From positions 124,001 to 188,000 of the forward strand of contig NZ_BAABRU010000008.1 of assembly GCF_039545135.1 (NCBI RefSeq): 64,000 bases of DNA, read 5' to 3'. Below the pieces are notes generated by a model. That model saw only the letters and a list, made by a program, of their open reading frames with translations. It did not search any database and had not been told where the DNA came from. This DNA is from Herpetosiphon gulosus (GTDB lineage Bacteria; Chloroflexota; Chloroflexia; Chloroflexales; Herpetosiphonaceae). Below are positions 55,847 to 64,000 of this stretch, in pieces (the first letter of the stretch is position 1; every line of letters starts with the position of its first letter). The translations under genes were made by a program, and so were the position numbers.

Positions 55847-56112
55847 CAGCTGTCAGGAGTCAGGGGTCAGGACAGTAATCCTCAGTCTGCTCCCTCACCC
55901 CCAGCCCCTCTCCCACTGCGGCGGGAGAGGGGAGCATCGAGCGCGATTCCCCCTCGCCTCGCGGGCGGGAGCGGGGGTTAGGGGGTGAGGGCATGCAGTT
56001 CATTGCCAAATCAATGAACCATTACAACTAATACATAGGGTCTTTTGGCTAGGATTTAGGAAAAAGGATAGCGATTCTGACCCCCGACCCCTAGCCCCTG
56101 ACCCCTGATTTT
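55847..56112. repeat. Repeat cluster between binding-protein and permease genes
   Basis: GTCAGGAGTCAGGGGTCAGG (~55852-55871) is followed by the third copy of the 'CCCTCACCCCC' element (55892-55996, containing CCCCTCTCCCACTGCGGCGG and GGGGGTGAGGGCATGC) and, before the permease, CGACCCCTAGCCCCTGACCC (~56086-56105). No gene is in the 297-bp gap. Confidence 0.75.
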
Positions 56113-56132
56113 CCAATCGAAAGGTTACGGCA

Positions 56133-57026
56133 ATGATGCTTAAACGTTCAACAAACAGCGGCTACTGGTGGTTTTTGCTACCTGGCTTGATTTTGTTTGT
56201 GATGGTTATCGCCATTCCCTTCTTGATGAATATTGGCACAAGTTTTACCACGTGGCAGGGTGTCGGCACGCCAAAATGGGCTGGTCTCGATAACTATGCC
56301 CGCTTGTTCCGTGATAGCACCTTTTGGGCATCATTCCGTAACAACTTGGCGATGCTGATTGCCATGACGATTGTGCCAACCTTGCTGGGTTTGTTGCTGG
56401 CAGCGGTGCTCTACGATTACATTGGCAATAAATTTGGCTCTGGCACGGCTAGCTTTTTTCGCGCAGCCTTTTATCTGCCGCAAATTTTGCCCGTGGCGAT
56501 TGCTGGCGTGGTTTGGGCTTGGATTCTGCACCCCAACTATGGGGCGCTGAATGGCTTTCTCGAAACGCTTGGCCTCGAGAATTTGACTCGCAACTGGCTT
56601 GGTAATCGCCAAACTGCCTTGCCCAGCGTCATGATGATTATGGTTTGGTTCCAACTGGGCTATCCGCTGGTGATTTTCATGGCTGGTTTGCAGCGCATCG
56701 ACCCTGAAATTTACGAGGCAGCGGTGCTCGATGGCGCAAGCTGGTTTGATCGCTTTCGCTTTATCACGGTGCACCTAATTCGGCCTGAGATTTTTGTCGT
56801 GCTGCTGACCACCACGATTGCCTCGCTTAAAGTTTTTGGTCAAATTTATGTGCTGACCCGTGGCGGCCCGGGCAATGCCACCTTGGTTCCCTCTTACTTT
56901 GCCTATCAAAACTTCTTCGAGAAGGCTAATGTTGGCTATGGTGCAGCGATTGCCACCGTCATGACCTTGATCATCATAGTGCTGACGATCATCTTTATTC
57001 GTCGCCAATCCGCCGAGGAGCTTTAA
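56133..57026 (+). CDS. ABC sugar transporter permease (MalF-type)
   Basis: A 297-residue CUT1 permease with six helices. The ATPase-coupling EAA loop is EAAVLDGASWFDRFRFITVH, and TRGGPGNATLVPSYFAYQNF is a typical near-C-terminal stretch. GAAAGG lies upstream of the ATG. It is followed after one base by the second permease, so the two are translationally coupled. With the lipoprotein and an external ATPase it would import an oligosaccharide. Confidence 0.93.
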   Translation: MMLKRSTNSGYWWFLLPGLILFVMVIAIPFLMNIGTSFTTWQGVGTPKWAGLDNYARLFRDSTFWASFRNNLAMLIAMTIVPTLLGLLLAAVLYDYIGNKFGSGTASFFRAAFYLPQILPVAIAGVVWAWILHPNYGALNGFLETLGLENLTRNWLGNRQTALPSVMMIMVWFQLGYPLVIFMAGLQRIDPEIYEAAVLDGASWFDRFRFITVHLIRPEIFVVLLTTTIASLKVFGQIYVLTRGGPGNATLVPSYFAYQNFFEKANVGYGAAIATVMTLIIIVLTIIFIRRQSAEEL

Positions 57027-57027
57027 G

Positions 57028-57891
57028 ATGACCAGCCTACCTTTGAAATCAACCCTCAAAAAACCACATCAGGCTGGTTTTGGCCGCTATCTTGTGTTGG
57101 CTGCCTTGATTATTGCTGTGCTGATTGTGCTGTTGCCATTTGCAATTGTGGTGATCAACGCCTTTAAAACGCCAACCGATTATGCTAGCAACGGCCCACT
57201 GAGTTGGCCAAGCGAATGGTCGATTGATGGGATCGTGGCGTTTTGGCAGCGGGTCGATTATAGCCAGAAGTTGCTTAATAGCTTGTTGATTAGCGCTAGT
57301 GTGGCGGTGATAGGTGTGCTGTTGTCGTTGCTGAATGCCTTTGCGCTTGGCATTGGCCGAATCAAAGGCCGCGTTTGGCTGTTGATTCTATTTATGGTTG
57401 CCAACACCCTGCCCCAAGAATCACTGGTTTATCCGTTGTACTACCTCTCCAAAGAATTCGATCTCTACAACACGCGCTTTGTAGTGATCTTGATTTTCTC
57501 AGTGATTCAGAGCGCCTTTGGCACTTACTTGCTTTCATCAGTATTCAGTACGTTTCCCAAAGAGATGCTCGAAGCGGCAATGTTGGATGGCTGCAACAAA
57601 CTGCAACTCTTGTTTAAGATTATTGTTCCGGTCAGTCGGCCAACGCTTTCGGTGCTCTTCACCTTCTTTTTCATCTGGACATGGAATGAATTTTTCCTGC
57701 CGTTGATTTTGTTGATTAGCAACGATCGCCAAACGGTGCCGATTGCGGTGGGTGTGCTGCAAGGCCAACGCAACATGGAAGCCACCTTATCCAGTGCTTC
57801 AGCCTTGTTGGGGATTTTGCCATGCTTCATTTTCTTCTTGATCTTCCAACGCACCCTGACCAAAGGCATCGCCGCAGGCAGTGTGAAGTAG
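57028..57891 (+). CDS. ABC sugar transporter permease (MalG-type)
   Basis: A 287-residue CUT1 permease with six helices. The EAA loop is EAAMLDGCNKLQLLFKIIVP, and the end IFQRTLTKGIAAGSVK is typical of MalG-type proteins. It begins one base after the stop of the MalF-type partner. It belongs to the LacI-controlled cluster. Repeats lie between it and the alpha-xylosidase gene. Confidence 0.93.
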   Translation: MTSLPLKSTLKKPHQAGFGRYLVLAALIIAVLIVLLPFAIVVINAFKTPTDYASNGPLSWPSEWSIDGIVAFWQRVDYSQKLLNSLLISASVAVIGVLLSLLNAFALGIGRIKGRVWLLILFMVANTLPQESLVYPLYYLSKEFDLYNTRFVVILIFSVIQSAFGTYLLSSVFSTFPKEMLEAAMLDGCNKLQLLFKIIVPVSRPTLSVLFTFFFIWTWNEFFLPLILLISNDRQTVPIAVGVLQGQRNMEATLSSASALLGILPCFIFFLIFQRTLTKGIAAGSVK

Positions 57892-57895
57892 TGAC

Positions 57896-58080
57896 GAGGG
57901 TTCAGGGTTCAGGGTTCAGGGTTCAGGAAATAAAGATCAGGCAACATAAAACATAGGGAGCCTTAACGCATAGGCGCAGAGAACGAAAGGATGAAGGATG
58001 AACCCATTGTTCTTCGCGTTCTTCGCGCTCTTCGCGGTTCCGCCCTTCGTGTCCTTCGTGTCCTTCGTGGATCAACATAA
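57896..58080. repeat. Repeats including the alpha-xylosidase leader repeat
   Basis: Four GGTTCAG units (57900-57926), a TTAACGCATAGGCGCAGAGA unit (~57963-57982; reverse complement of the type at 53166) and CTTCGCG/CTTCGTG-type repeats ending CCTTCGTGGATCAAC (~58012-58077). The last runs directly into AAGGATTAAACA and the ATG at 58091. Confidence 0.75.
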
Positions 58081-58090
58081 GGATTAAACA

Positions 58091-60415
58091 ATGAAATTTA
58101 CTGATGGGTATTGGATGATGCGTGAGGGCGTTAATGCGCTCTTTGCATCACAGGCCTATGATGGCCAAATAAACGATACAACGCTGACGGTCTATGCACC
58201 AGGCAAACGGATTAATCATCGGGGCGATACCCTGAACCTAGGCACAATTACTGCCCGTTTTTCCTCGCCCATGCCCGATGTGATTCGGGTCAAACTAACC
58301 CATTTTGAAGGTCAACGTTCACTTGGTCCCAATTTTGCCATTGCTGAATCGGCTAATGAGAGTGTTAGCACCAGCGAAGATCAACAAGAATTTCGCTTGA
58401 CCAGCGGCAAATTGAGCGTGCAAATCCCCAAAACTGGCGATTGGAGTATTAATTTTTGGGCTGAAAACCGCCGCGTCACCAGCAGTGGGCGCAAAGGCGT
58501 TGGCTACATTAGCATGGCCGATGCTGGCGAATTTATGCACGAGCAATTATCGCTCGGCGTTGGTGAGCAAGTTTATGGCTTGGGCGAGCGTTTTACCGCC
58601 TTCGTCAAAAATGGCCAATCAGTCGATGTTTGGAACCAAGATGGTGGCACTGGCAGCGAGCAAGCCTACAAAAATGTGCCATTTTATCTGACCAATCGTG
58701 GCTATGGGGTATTCGTCAATCAGCCCGAAAACGTCGCTTTTGAAATTGCCTCGGAAAAAGTTTCGCGGGTGCAATTTAGCGTACCAGGCCAAAGCCTCGA
58801 ATATTTTGTGATCTATGGCCCAACCCCCAAGGAGATTCTCGAAAAACTTACCGCCTTGACTGGCCGCCCAGCCTTGCCGCCAGCATGGTCATTTGGTTTA
58901 TGGCTCACCACCTCGTTTACCACTTCGTATGATGAGCAAACCGTCACCAGTTTTATCCAAGGTATGGCCGACCGCGATTTGCCCCTACACGTCTTCCACT
59001 TCGATTGTTTTTGGATGCGCGAGTTCCACTGGTGCGATCTCGAATGGGATTCACGCACCTTCCCTGATCCTGAGGGCATGCTCAAACGGCTCAAAGATCG
59101 TGGTTTGAAGATTTGTGTTTGGATTAATCCTTACATTGCTCAACGTTCGGCGATGTTCCGCGAAGGTATGGAGCATGGCTACTTGGTGAAGAAACCCAAC
59201 GGCGATGTGTGGCAATCGGATATGTGGCAATCGGGCATGGGCTTGGTTGATTTTACCAATCCCGCAGCTTGTGCTTGGTATGCGGCCAAACTCAAAGGCC
59301 TGCTCGATATGGGCGTAGATTGTTTCAAAACCGACTTTGGCGAACGGATTCCAACCGATGTAGCCTATTTCGATGGCTCCGACCCGCAGCGGATGCACAA
59401 TTACTACACTCATCTTTACAACAAAACCGTGTTTGATTTGTTGAAAACTGAACGCGGCGAAAACGATGCAGTAGTGTTTGCCCGCTCGGCAACTGCTGGT
59501 GGTCAGCAATTCCCAGTGCACTGGGGTGGCGATTGCGAATCGACCTTCGAATCGATGGCTGAAAGTTTGCGCGGCGGTTTATCGTTAGGGCTTTCAGGCT
59601 TTGGCTTCTGGAGCCACGATATTGGTGGCTTCGAGGGCATGCCACCAGTTGAAATTTACAAACGCTGGATTGCCTTTGGCATGCTTTCATCCCATAGCCG
59701 TTTGCATGGCAACCATACCTATCGTGTGCCATGGATTTACGATGAAGAAGCGGTTGATGTGCTGCGCTACTTCACCAAACTCAAATCACGCTTGATGCCA
59801 TACCTCTATGGTGCTGCTGTGACCGCTTCCAACAGTGGGATTCCAGTGATGCGGGCCATGTTGTTGGAATTCCCCAACGACCCGACCTGCGATTTCCTTG
59901 ATCGCCAATATATGTTGGGTGATTCGTTGTTGGTTGCGCCAGTATTCGCCTACGACAACACCGTAACCTACTATGTGCCTGCTGGGCGCTGGACGCAAAT
60001 TACGACTGGCGCAGTCGTCGAAGGCCCACGCTGGGTCACCGAAACTCACGATATGCTGAGCCTGCCATTATTGGCTCGCCCCAACAGCTTGATTGCGGTT
60101 GGCAACAACAGCGAGCGCCCCGACTACGACTATAGCAGCGGCGTGACCCTGAATTTGTACCAATTGGGCGATGGTCAAGCAGCCTACACCATGGTTCCTG
60201 CCACCAATGGCGATATTGCTGCCTCGTGGAGTGCTCGCCGCGATGGTGACACGATCAGCATCGTACAAGAAGGCCAAGCCAGTGATTGGCAAGTCGTGCT
60301 GGTTGGCGTGCAACAAGTCGCCAGCGCCGATGGAGCCTTAGTCGAGCAACATCCGTTGGGTATCCAACTTACCGCCCTCGATCAAGCAACCAATTTGGTG
60401 GTGAAGTTGAAGTAG
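58091..60415 (+). CDS. yicI: Alpha-xylosidase (GH31, YicI-like)
   Basis: A 774-residue cytoplasmic GH31 enzyme that would release alpha-linked D-xylose from isoprimeverose and related xyloglucan oligosaccharides. The nucleophile is Asp415 in KTDFGERIPTDV and the acid/base Asp481 in HWGGDCES, matching E. coli YicI Asp416 and Asp482 almost exactly. Other identical-looking blocks are LGLSGFGFWSHDIGGFE and SSHSRLHG. The N-terminal beta domain (~1-240), barrel (~240-580) and C-terminal beta domains have the usual order. The FGERIPTDV sequence indicates xylosidase rather than glucosidase. The start is preceded by AAGGA in the repeat-derived leader. The cluster context (LacI, importer, xylA) supports the role. 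Confidence 0.94.
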   Translation: MKFTDGYWMMREGVNALFASQAYDGQINDTTLTVYAPGKRINHRGDTLNLGTITARFSSPMPDVIRVKLTHFEGQRSLGPNFAIAESANESVSTSEDQQEFRLTSGKLSVQIPKTGDWSINFWAENRRVTSSGRKGVGYISMADAGEFMHEQLSLGVGEQVYGLGERFTAFVKNGQSVDVWNQDGGTGSEQAYKNVPFYLTNRGYGVFVNQPENVAFEIASEKVSRVQFSVPGQSLEYFVIYGPTPKEILEKLTALTGRPALPPAWSFGLWLTTSFTTSYDEQTVTSFIQGMADRDLPLHVFHFDCFWMREFHWCDLEWDSRTFPDPEGMLKRLKDRGLKICVWINPYIAQRSAMFREGMEHGYLVKKPNGDVWQSDMWQSGMGLVDFTNPAACAWYAAKLKGLLDMGVDCFKTDFGERIPTDVAYFDGSDPQRMHNYYTHLYNKTVFDLLKTERGENDAVVFARSATAGGQQFPVHWGGDCESTFESMAESLRGGLSLGLSGFGFWSHDIGGFEGMPPVEIYKRWIAFGMLSSHSRLHGNHTYRVPWIYDEEAVDVLRYFTKLKSRLMPYLYGAAVTASNSGIPVMRAMLLEFPNDPTCDFLDRQYMLGDSLLVAPVFAYDNTVTYYVPAGRWTQITTGAVVEGPRWVTETHDMLSLPLLARPNSLIAVGNNSERPDYDYSSGVTLNLYQLGDGQAAYTMVPATNGDIAASWSARRDGDTISIVQEGQASDWQVVLVGVQQVASADGALVEQHPLGIQLTALDQATNLVVKLK

Positions 60416-60417
60416 GT

Positions 60418-60553
60418 TTTAGGGGTCAGAGACCAGGGGCTAGGGATCAGGCTATAGGCTATGGATTAGAAGCGAGCATCGGTGAAATTTGTGGCTGTCT
60501 TGCCTCCTGACCCCTGACAACTGGCATCTTCGTGCTCTTCGTGGATCAAATTA
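60418..60553. repeat. Repeats including the xylA leader repeat
   Basis: AGGGGTCAGAGACCAGGGGC (60420-60439), CCTCCTGACCCCTGACAACT (~60504-60523) and CTTCGTGCTCTTCGTGGATC-type sequence (~60530-60550). This last runs into AATTAAGGAATCAATATC and the ATG at 60567. Confidence 0.75.
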
Positions 60554-60566
60554 AGGAATCAATATC

Positions 60567-61715
60567 ATGACACAACATAAATTTACCTTCGGATTATGGA
60601 CAGTTGGCAATGTTGGGCGCGACCCATTTGGCGAGCCAGTGCGCAAAACGCTCTCGCCAGTTGAGATTGTACATCTTTTGGCAGAAGTTGGGGCGTGGGG
60701 AGTTAATTTTCACGATAATGATTTAGTGCCGATTGATGCCAATGCCAGCCAAAAAGCCCAAATTGTGGCCGATTTCAAGCAAGCGCTCAAGGATACGGGC
60801 TTGGTTGTGCCGATGGCAACCACTAATTTATTCGGTCACCCAGCCTTCAAAGATGGCGCGTTCACCAGTAACGATCCAGCAGTACGAGCCTATGCCTTGC
60901 AAAAAACCATGGCCGCAATGGATTTAGGCGCTGAATTTGGGGCTAAAACCTATGTTTTTTGGGGTGGGCGTGAAGGCAGCGAAACTGATGCTTCGAAAAA
61001 CCTGCTCGAAGGCTTGAAGTGGTTCCGCGAAGCGCTGAACTTTTTGTGCGAATATAGCAATGCCCAAGGCTATGGCTATCGGTTTGCCTTGGAAGCCAAG
61101 CCCAACGAACCACGTGGCGATATCTTCTTGCCGACCACCGGAGCAATGTTGGGCTTTATTCAGACCCTCGATCAGCCTGAGATGGTGGGTGTGAATCCCG
61201 AAGTTGCCCACGAAACCATGGCTGGCCTGAATTTTACCCATGCCGTGGCGCAGGCGCTTGACGCTGGCAAATTGTTCCATATCGATCTTAACGATCAAAA
61301 TAGTGGCCGCTACGACCAAGATTATCGCTTTGGAGCGCAAAACTACAAACAAAGCTTTTTCTTGGTGAAATTGCTGCATGATGCTGGCTACGATGGCCCA
61401 TTGCATTTCGATGCCCATGCTTACCGCAGCGAAGATCTTGAGGGAGTTAAAGATTTTGCCCGTGGTTGTATGCGCACCTACCAAATTTTGGCCGAAAAAG
61501 TTCAGCGTTTCAACGCCGACCCAGAGATTCAAGCCTTGTTAGCTCAAATCAACGCGCCAAATGCCGATGTTGAGCAATTCCGTGGTGGCTACACGCCCGA
61601 ACGTGCCGCTGCGCTCAAAGCCTATCAATTTGATCGTCAAGCGCTTGGCGAACGTGGCCTCGGCTACGAAAAGCTCGATCAACTGACCTTTGAGTTGTTG
61701 ATGGGAGCCAGATAG
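60567..61715 (+). CDS. xylA: Xylose isomerase
   Basis: Converts D-xylose to D-xylulose in the cytoplasm. The 382-residue length is that of the shorter class I (actinobacterial) form. The catalytic His is in [11 protein letters not shown] (His49) with Asp52; the lysine of [15 protein letters not shown] (metal site glutamate in the same block) and HIDLNDQ are conserved. Together with the GH31 enzyme it forms the catabolic part of the cluster. Xylulokinase (xylB) is not in the window. A leader repeat precedes its ribosome binding site. Confidence 0.96.
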   Translation: MTQHKFTFGLWTVGNVGRDPFGEPVRKTLSPVEIVHLLAEVGAWGVNFHDNDLVPIDANASQKAQIVADFKQALKDTGLVVPMATTNLFGHPAFKDGAFTSNDPAVRAYALQKTMAAMDLGAEFGAKTYVFWGGREGSETDASKNLLEGLKWFREALNFLCEYSNAQGYGYRFALEAKPNEPRGDIFLPTTGAMLGFIQTLDQPEMVGVNPEVAHETMAGLNFTHAVAQALDAGKLFHIDLNDQNSGRYDQDYRFGAQNYKQSFFLVKLLHDAGYDGPLHFDAHAYRSEDLEGVKDFARGCMRTYQILAEKVQRFNADPEIQALLAQINAPNADVEQFRGGYTPERAAALKAYQFDRQALGERGLGYEKLDQLTFELLMGAR

Positions 61716-62036
61716 AAAGTCAAAAGGCAGAAGTCAAAAGTCAAAAATAACTACCAATAGTCGTTCTTTGTGTTCTTCGTGGTTTCGCGTTATTGATCCA
61801 CGAAGAGCACGAAGGTTATTTTAGCCACAGATTTCACGGATTTATCTAGGTTAATGTTCCGATATATAGCCCAAAGCTTATAGCCTCATATTCTCAGCGC
61901 TAATATCCTGACCCCCAGCCCCTGATCCCTCGCCCCTCACCCGCAAATTGCCAAGATATGCTATGCTAGAAGCTACAATGTTGCTTGCAATGGGGCAAAC
62001 AACGAGCTATACAGCACACACGAGGTAGAACAAGCC
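61716..62036. repeat. Repeat-bearing intergenic region
   Basis: 321 bp: AGTCAAAAGGCAGAAGTCAA (61730), GTTCTTCGTGG and its inverse GATCCACGAAGAGCACGAAG (~61795-61814), TTAGCCACAGATTTCACGGA (~61821-61840) and TCCTGACCCCCAGCCCCTGA (~61907-61926). No gene; the promoter of the acyl-CoA dehydrogenase gene is presumably between 61940 and 62036, but I see no clear one. Confidence 0.65.
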
Positions 62037-63284
62037 ATGATTGATTGGACCGAAAATTACGGGTTTTTGCTGAATGAACAGCACGATATGCTGCGTAAAA
62101 CTGTGCGCGATTTTGCTGAAAAAGAAGTCGCACCCTACATCCAAGAATGGGATCGTAAGGGCGCTGGTGAGCATGCCGGAACTGCCGAGCATATGTTGCC
62201 AATTATCAAACGCATGGGTGAACTCGGTTTTCTCGGGGTGTGTCTACCACAAAAATATGGCGGCGCAGGCTTCGATTATTTGGGGCTAGCAGTCGTTTGT
62301 GAAGAATTAGAGCGGGTTGATACATCGCTGCGGGTGATTCTCAGCGTGCATACTGGCCTCAACTCATTAGCCGTATTTCAATGGGGCACTGAAGAACAAA
62401 AACAAAAATATCTTGTACCTCAAGCGACTGGCGCAAAAATTGCTGCCTATTGTCTGACCGAGCCAAACGCTGGCACCGACGTTGCTGGCATGCAATCAAC
62501 CGCTGTGCTCGAAGGCGATCACTATATTCTCAACGGCGAAAAAACCTGGATTAGCCTCTCGGATTTGGCCGACCATTTCTTGGTGGTAGCCTACACCGAC
62601 AAAGGCAAAAAACAACGCGGCATGACCGCGTTTATCGTCGAACGCAGTTTTGAAGGCGTTTCAACCATGCCAATTCATGGCAAGTTGGGCGTGCGGGCTG
62701 GCAACACTGGTAGCGTCGTATTCGAAAATGTGCGCGTACCGGTTGCCAATCGCTTGGGCGAAGAAGGCGAAGGTTTCAAAATTGCTATGACGGCGCTGGA
62801 TAATGGCCGCTACACCGTGGCAACTGGCGCAACTGGCTTGATCCAAGCTGCCTTGGAAGCATCGGTCAAGTATGCCAAAGAGCGCGAAACCTTCGGCGTG
62901 CCGATTGGTCAACACCAATTGGTCAAGCGCATGATTAGCCATATGGTACTGAAGTTGGAAACATCCCGGTTGTTGTGCTATCGCGCTGGCTGGCTCAAAA
63001 ACCAAGGCATTCGCAACACCCGCGAAACTACCTTGGCCAAATGGCATGCCACCGTCGAAAGCTTCAACTGCGCCAACGATGCAATTCAAATTCACGGTGC
63101 TTATGGCTTTAGCGACGAGTATCCAGTTGAACGCTATTTGCGCAATAGCCGTGGCGCGGTGATATACGAAGGAACCCGCGAGTTGCAAGAATTGTTACAA
63201 GCAGATTTTGCGCTCTCAGAGCGGGAAAACAAGCCTTTGCGCTGTGAACTCCCAGCCTATGATGAAGAGGCTTGGAACGCCTAA
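62037..63284 (+). CDS. Acyl-CoA dehydrogenase
   Basis: A 415-residue FAD-dependent dehydrogenase that introduces the alpha,beta double bond into an acyl-CoA. The N-terminal helical domain is ~10-125, the middle beta domain carries YCLTEPNAGTDVAGM and GEKTWISL, and the C-terminal helices contain the catalytic glutamate in GAVIYEGTRELQELLQ. The RNSRGAVIYEGT pattern fits short/branched-chain acyl-CoA dehydrogenases; the substrate chain length cannot be told. GAGG lies ~11 bp upstream of the ATG. It is monocistronic with a hairpin after the stop. Confidence 0.94.
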   Translation: MIDWTENYGFLLNEQHDMLRKTVRDFAEKEVAPYIQEWDRKGAGEHAGTAEHMLPIIKRMGELGFLGVCLPQKYGGAGFDYLGLAVVCEELERVDTSLRVILSVHTGLNSLAVFQWGTEEQKQKYLVPQATGAKIAAYCLTEPNAGTDVAGMQSTAVLEGDHYILNGEKTWISLSDLADHFLVVAYTDKGKKQRGMTAFIVERSFEGVSTMPIHGKLGVRAGNTGSVVFENVRVPVANRLGEEGEGFKIAMTALDNGRYTVATGATGLIQAALEASVKYAKERETFGVPIGQHQLVKRMISHMVLKLETSRLLCYRAGWLKNQGIRNTRETTLAKWHATVESFNCANDAIQIHGAYGFSDEYPVERYLRNSRGAVIYEGTRELQELLQADFALSERENKPLRCELPAYDEEAWNA

Positions 63285-63308
63285 ACAGCCTTGGCTGTCG
63301 GAGCGAAC

Positions 63309-63357
63309 ACCACCGCGAGCAAGGTTTTTTGAGCTTGTTCGCGGTGGTCGTGTTTTT
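63309..63357 (+). terminator. Long hairpin terminator
   Basis: ACCACCGCGAGCAAG (63309-63323) pairs with CTTGTTCGCGGTGGT (63334-63348, one G-T pair), and GTTTTT follows at 63352-63357, between the acyl-CoA dehydrogenase and the next gene. Confidence 0.85.
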
Positions 63358-63368
63358 AAGGAGGAAGT

Positions 63369-64000
63369 ATGTCGCGTTGGATTATTATCGTTGTTCTGAT
63401 CTTTTCAGGTTTTTCTGCTCAATTTGTTCAGCAAGCGAACCCTGATCTCTCCCCTAGTGCCGTTCCGGCTGGCTTCACCCAAACCGTGGTTGTCCCCGCT
63501 AGTAGCCTTGATGCCCCAACCGCGTTTACATGGCTGCCCTCTGGTGAGATGTTGATTACTCAGCAAAATGGTCAGTTGTTGGGTTGGAATGGCACAAGCA
63601 CGCGCACCGTAATGAGCCTTGGCAATCGAGTTTGCTACGATTTTGAGCGAGGTTTGTTGGGCATCGCGGTTGATCCGCAATTTACCACTAGCCGCCCATA
63701 TGTGTATGTTTACTATACCTTCAATAAATTTAACCAGACTTCAAACAACTGCCCTCGTCAGAGCACAACCGTTAATCCAGTGAATCGTGTTTCACGCTTT
63801 ACTTGGAGCAATAATGTACTCGATATCAACTCAGAATCGGTCTTGATTGATAATATTGGTTCATACAACGGCAATCATAATGCTGGCGATGTTGCGTTTG
63901 GCAAAGATGGCAAGTTGTATGTGAGCGTTGGCGATGGCGGCTGCGATTATCTTGATAGCGGTTGTGGTGGCTCAAACGATGCTTCACGTGAACAACACAC
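63369..64000 (+). CDS. Secreted aldose-sugar-dehydrogenase-like protein (3' truncated)
   Basis: AAGGAGG at 63358-63364 precedes the ATG at 63369 and the frame is open to the right edge (no stop in 632 bp). The first ~23 residues (MSRWIIIVVLIFSGFSAQFV) look like a signal peptide. The visible part matches the PQQ-dependent soluble aldose-sugar dehydrogenase / glucose-sorbosone dehydrogenase propeller (YliI-like): FTWLPSGEMLITQQNGQL, RGLLGIAVDPQF, YVYVYYTF, GNHNAGDVAFGKDGKLYVSVGDGG. The HNAGD stretch is close to the family's catalytic His region (HxxG). A partner domain may lie beyond the edge. It is related to the propellers of the genes at 2502 and 6017. Confidence 0.85.
   Translation, partial: MSRWIIIVVLIFSGFSAQFVQQANPDLSPSAVPAGFTQTVVVPASSLDAPTAFTWLPSGEMLITQQNGQLLGWNGTSTRTVMSLGNRVCYDFERGLLGIAVDPQFTTSRPYVYVYYTFNKFNQTSNNCPRQSTTVNPVNRVSRFTWSNNVLDINSESVLIDNIGSYNGNHNAGDVAFGKDGKLYVSVGDGGCDYLDSGCGGSNDASREQH

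Noticed and set aside
60924-61532. Minus-strand frame of 202 codons inside xylA
   Set aside because: Antisense to a highly conserved enzyme, no ribosome binding site and no family pattern.

Overview
The window looks like the chromosome of a filamentous gliding Chloroflexota bacterium, most likely Herpetosiphon or a close relative. This is inferred from moderate GC content, very large secreted proteins with Thr-Pro-Thr linkers, roadblock/LC7 and FIST signalling genes, and intergenic repeats of the 'CCCTCACCCCC' and 'CTTCGTGGATCAA' types. No search was run. I see no rRNA, tRNA, CRISPR array, insertion sequence or prophage.

Layout. 1-14140: secreted proteins (a truncated choice-of-anchor B/PKD protein; two related beta-propeller/malectin proteins, one of 2707 residues), with arginase in between. 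14193-19505 (minus): a six-gene operon matching E. coli ynjF / ydjX-Z / ynjB / ynjC / ynjD, with the permease as two genes. 19761-23754 (minus): dTDP-glucose 4,6-dehydratase, a VOC protein, an AraC-type regulator and a GH13 enzyme. 23976-25996 (plus): a sigma factor with an unusual four-cysteine insert, a small membrane protein and an alkyladenine DNA glycosylase. 26173-27483: a WXG100 domain joined by a glycine linker to a putative lysozyme-like domain. 28633-34357: a sensory block with a receiver protein, GAF-STAS, FIST, receiver-roadblock and a hybrid histidine kinase. 34396-39343 (minus): a lipoyl-like/KOW protein, a glycogen debranching enzyme and small genes. 39749-43307 (plus): an AT-rich two-gene patch (a GT-C-like membrane protein and a secreted GH43-like propeller). 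43382-49538 (minus): a tightly packed run from two MinD/ParA-like ATPases through an NTT-like transporter to an alpha/beta hydrolase and a small winged-helix-like protein. 49826-52895 (minus): a MocR-type regulator and a PLP decarboxylase. 53414-61715 (plus): a LacI-controlled xyloside utilisation cluster (ABC importer, GH31 alpha-xylosidase, xylose isomerase). The window ends with an acyl-CoA dehydrogenase and the start of a secreted aldose-dehydrogenase-like protein that runs off the right edge.

How the genes work together. The clearest pathway is the xyloside cluster: the lipoprotein and two permeases import an oligosaccharide, the GH31 enzyme releases xylose and XylA isomerises it, with LacI binding sites beside its own promoter. 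The GH13 and GH133 enzymes point to glycogen or alpha-glucan turnover. The signalling block contains input modules (GAF, FIST, HAMP) and degenerate or stand-alone output modules, which suggests protein-protein signalling rather than DNA-binding output.

The most interesting items are the sigma factor's cysteine insert, the WXG100-lysozyme fusion, the shared C-terminal 'LP' tail of the secreted proteins, the internally duplicated 2707-residue protein, the conserved ynj-like neighbourhood, and a dispersed repeat that sits directly in front of ribosome binding sites in three leaders.
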